22,659 nt of DNA. Source: a virus. A program made the position numbers and the translations under genes. The notes under the pieces were generated by a model that made no database searches, had not been told where the DNA came from, and saw only the letters and a program-made list of their open reading frames with translations. Of the stretch, positions 20,375 to 22,659 are shown piece after piece; the first letter of the stretch is position 1, and each line of letters starts with the position of its first letter. The stretch covers positions 1-22,659 of the IMG/VR virus record IMGVR_UViG_3300042691_012580; one strand, given 5' to 3'.

Positions 20375-22621
20375 TCAAAATGAGATTTTCACTCGTCGTC
20401 GCATCTTACGTTTTACACTCGTATCCGGCCGACCATTAAGAATCATTGATGCCGGAATACGACACCCGAGCCGAGACCCAAGCACATCATTTCCTACGCC
20501 GCAGTCCCACAGGTGGTTGTCTTGCCCTGGCCGATTAGCCCACCACTCTTCAGTGCGTCCGGTCGCCATGTTCACATTGACACTGGAAAACTCTGCAGTG
20601 GAATGGTCCGCCAGCATCCGGTGTTCTGTGCCACGATAAAACGTGATTGCCCCCGGTGTTTCCCGAGGCACTAAAAGCCTGTCACGGTGGTGGCTTTTCC
20701 ATCGGTCCGTGTCGTAGGTGATGTATCGCATTGATCCGTGAGCGGGTGTTCTGTGTCGCCAGTTGTCGCCGATCACATCACCATCTTTTTTCGGCAGGTC
20801 ATTCAATGGCGGTTTTGGAGCCCGGAACGAACGGGAGTGCATTGGCCAAAGTTTTCCGGCAAGCCCGGCTTTCTTTATCGCATCTCGAACCATTTCTGTT
20901 TCGTCATTCGCGTCGATTCCGGCAAGCGTCAGGCGTTGAACTGTTCCGTCTTCTCGCTGGAATTGCCTGACAAACAGCTCAGTAAATAGGTCTCGAATCG
21001 CAGCCATGGCCCGGACGTGCCACGTCGGGAGATGCTGATAAACCAAATCGATCGTGTTCGATGCCGTTGCCTGTGTGTAGTATGCCCGAGTCTGCTTCGG
21101 CCACGTCCCATACTCCACGACCCAACTTGTCGAGTCCTGCGCCCATGCCCGAATCTCGTACCAGAGAACGTGTTTTGAAACGTCGGCATGAGCTGTCAGG
21201 TAGTCGGCCTCATCGGGAACAATGCCGCCTTCGACGTGATTCCATCGCGTTGCCAGAGCATGAGCCTGAAGTGTTGGGGCTGCGGTAGCGTGAAACTTCT
21301 CTGGCTGGTTCTGCAATTCTGACCAGAACCCCCGCCTGCTTCGAAAATACCAGTGCATAGCCTTTTCGAGCGCGTCAACGTAGTGCTCTGGTTTGTACGC
21401 GTATTCCCATGCCACCATGGCCCCGTGGTTCATCGCCTCGAAGTTCTTGCGGTAGAATTCGTGGGCTCGCTCGCTGATGGCTTCCTGTTCAACGTCGTCA
21501 GAGTCTTCGTCAAATGTCTGCAGGTCTTCGACGCGGATCTGATTCCATGCCTCCCACAGGTCCAGAGCGTCTTCGTCTGGAAGCGAATCCAGAAAGCTCG
21601 CACGGATTCCACGCCAGTCTGGGTGCTGCGATCGATCCAACAGCTGATCTGCTCCGTCTCCGGGCTCAATTACGGTACAGGTCAGCAAGCAGGACCATGC
21701 CTGATCATTTCCCGGGAGCCCCGGAATGTCATCGCTCACGATGTTTAAGCGTGTGTCAATCTGCATTTTGGAACGTGCAGACGCTCTAGTCTGAAAATCG
21801 TCGATCAGGCCCAGCGTCGGCCGCTCGATCTTGTCGCCACGTTTCTTTCGTCGTCCGCGGATTCGGGAGCCGGTGATACCGCCCGCATAAATAACGGCCC
21901 CCGGTTTTCCGTTAATGTCGCCGAGGTGCAATTCATACGCATCAGCCTTGACGCGTGTCGCTACCCCTCCAGATGTCTGCCCCTTTCCTCGCTGATTGAT
22001 TCCTTCGAGTGCCGATATTGGAATGCACAGTTCCGGGAAGTCCTCCCGCAGCAGCGGATTGTTTTCCAGTTCGTCGCGAATGTCTTGAATTAGATCAGTG
22101 GCCGCCGAGTCTGACGCGGCAATCAGCATACACATCGTGTGATGTCGATACGACACGGCCCACATGATTGCACGCACGGAAATAAACGTCTTACCCCAGC
22201 CGCGCGGGATCCCGATTGCCAGCAATGCACCGACAAGCACGACGATCTGGATAGCCTCGATCAATTTCAAATGCACCGTGCTCCATGGATGTTTCGTGTC
22301 AGCCGGAAAATACGTCTTCAGGTACATTGCGAAATCACGTTCGCATTTTGCCCGGCGCTTTTTGTTCTTTGGCGGCGGGATCTCACCAATCTCGCGTTTG
22401 TCTTCTGCCTGCACCCGTGACTTGTTGTTCTCGCGAATCTTGCGAGCTGCATATGAGTCGGCTGATTCGATTCGGCCTGACGGGCTGCTCTGCGTTGCCT
22501 GTCTCTTTTTGCTTTCAGGTACTGCCGCTGAGAATTTTCCGCTTTTCTGTTTTTGCTCTTGCACCCGTGCCGGTTTTGTTTTCTCGGCTCGCTTCTTTTG
22601 TGGTGCTTTTGTTGCTGGCAT
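20375..22621 (-). CDS. Terminase large subunit, lambda gpA-like
   Basis: This 748-residue packaging motor has a long basic N-terminal tail (residues 1-95), the ATPase with Walker A IPRGWGKT at 138-145 and Walker B LGLIDDF at 270-276, and a C-terminal nuclease with candidate metal-binding aspartates at D480 (AHADV), D570 (AGIDAND) and D706 (HLWDC). The final segment, NHLWDCGVG, matches the gpA-family ending 'nHllDc'. It opens the late operon in the window; the small subunit should lie just outside, upstream. The ATG at 22621 lacks a strong ribosome binding site, suggesting coupling to that missing gene: an in-frame TGA lies directly before it. Confidence 0.88.
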   Translation of the reverse strand: MPATKAPQKKRAEKTKPARVQEQKQKSGKFSAAVPESKKRQATQSSPSGRIESADSYAARKIRENNKSRVQAEDKREIGEIPPPKNKKRRAKCERDFAMYLKTYFPADTKHPWSTVHLKLIEAIQIVVLVGALLAIGIPRGWGKTFISVRAIMWAVSYRHHTMCMLIAASDSAATDLIQDIRDELENNPLLREDFPELCIPISALEGINQRGKGQTSGGVATRVKADAYELHLGDINGKPGAVIYAGGITGSRIRGRRKKRGDKIERPTLGLIDDFQTRASARSKMQIDTRLNIVSDDIPGLPGNDQAWSCLLTCTVIEPGDGADQLLDRSQHPDWRGIRASFLDSLPDEDALDLWEAWNQIRVEDLQTFDEDSDDVEQEAISERAHEFYRKNFEAMNHGAMVAWEYAYKPEHYVDALEKAMHWYFRSRRGFWSELQNQPEKFHATAAPTLQAHALATRWNHVEGGIVPDEADYLTAHADVSKHVLWYEIRAWAQDSTSWVVEYGTWPKQTRAYYTQATASNTIDLVYQHLPTWHVRAMAAIRDLFTELFVRQFQREDGTVQRLTLAGIDANDETEMVRDAIKKAGLAGKLWPMHSRSFRAPKPPLNDLPKKDGDVIGDNWRHRTPAHGSMRYITYDTDRWKSHHRDRLLVPRETPGAITFYRGTEHRMLADHSTAEFSSVNVNMATGRTEEWWANRPGQDNHLWDCGVGNDVLGSRLGCRIPASMILNGRPDTSVKRKMRRRVKISF

Positions 22622-22659
22622 TCACATTGAACCGCAGGAAAGAGTGTCTGTTTTGTTGA
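22622..22659. other. Window edge, upstream of the terminase start
   Basis: These 38 bases precede the terminase ATG. Two of the three minus-strand frames are open through the terminase start, so the end of the small terminase subunit gene could lie in or overlap this piece, but it is too short to tell. Confidence 0.3.

Noticed and set aside
1-22659. CRISPR array, insertion sequence, integrase, lysis cassette
   Set aside because: I saw no regularly spaced direct repeats, no transposase or recombinase motifs and no recognisable endolysin, so none is claimed.

Overview
The window is a block of tailed-phage (siphovirus-type) DNA, either a free phage genome or a prophage; no integrase, attachment site or host gene is visible. 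G+C is about half by eye. The host is bacterial. The style of several proteins (a capsid and cement pair like Bbp16/Bbp17 of Bordetella phage BPP-1, and a tail protein with beta-rich repeats) reminded me of Planctomycetota phages, but that is an impression and not a demonstrated assignment.

Late structural operon, 22621 down to 6175, all on the minus strand. The order is terminase large subunit, a small zinc-ribbon protein, a gpW-like connector, a lambda-type portal, an S49 maturation protease, a scaffold-like acidic coiled-coil protein, the major capsid protein, a cement-like protein with a signal peptide, a neck protein, the tail tube, two small tail-completion-type proteins, the G/GT tail chaperones, the tape measure, and four distal tail or virion proteins ending in a 792-residue fibre-like protein. 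Many junctions overlap as ATGA or TAATG, so translation is probably coupled. The chaperone pair carries a clear -1 frameshift site, A_AAA_AAC at 13345-13339, that joins the two reading frames.

Junction region, 5052 to 6178. It holds the only plus-strand gene (a 90-residue membrane-anchored protein), which meets the fibre gene tail to tail, plus several terminators, a cluster of inverted repeats, one possible decayed ORF and a promoter candidate.

Accessory/regulatory block, 5051 down to 1, minus strand. An IbrB-like ParB-fold protein with an extra C-terminal domain and an IbrA-like PAPS-reductase-family protein overlap by one base. They are followed by a 71-residue protein, a terminator region with possible kissing loops, a winged-helix protein, a zinc-ribbon/HTH protein, a 50-residue membrane peptide, a non-coding stretch with two long-loop hairpins, a phage CsrA, an 82-residue protein and a NinG/Rap-like recombination protein.

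The two most interesting themes are post-transcriptional control (a phage-borne CsrA together with hairpins around the starts of the connector and tail tube genes and a CsrA-like ACA-N-GGA sequence at the capsid start) and the IbrA/IbrB cassette, whose biochemical role is not known.
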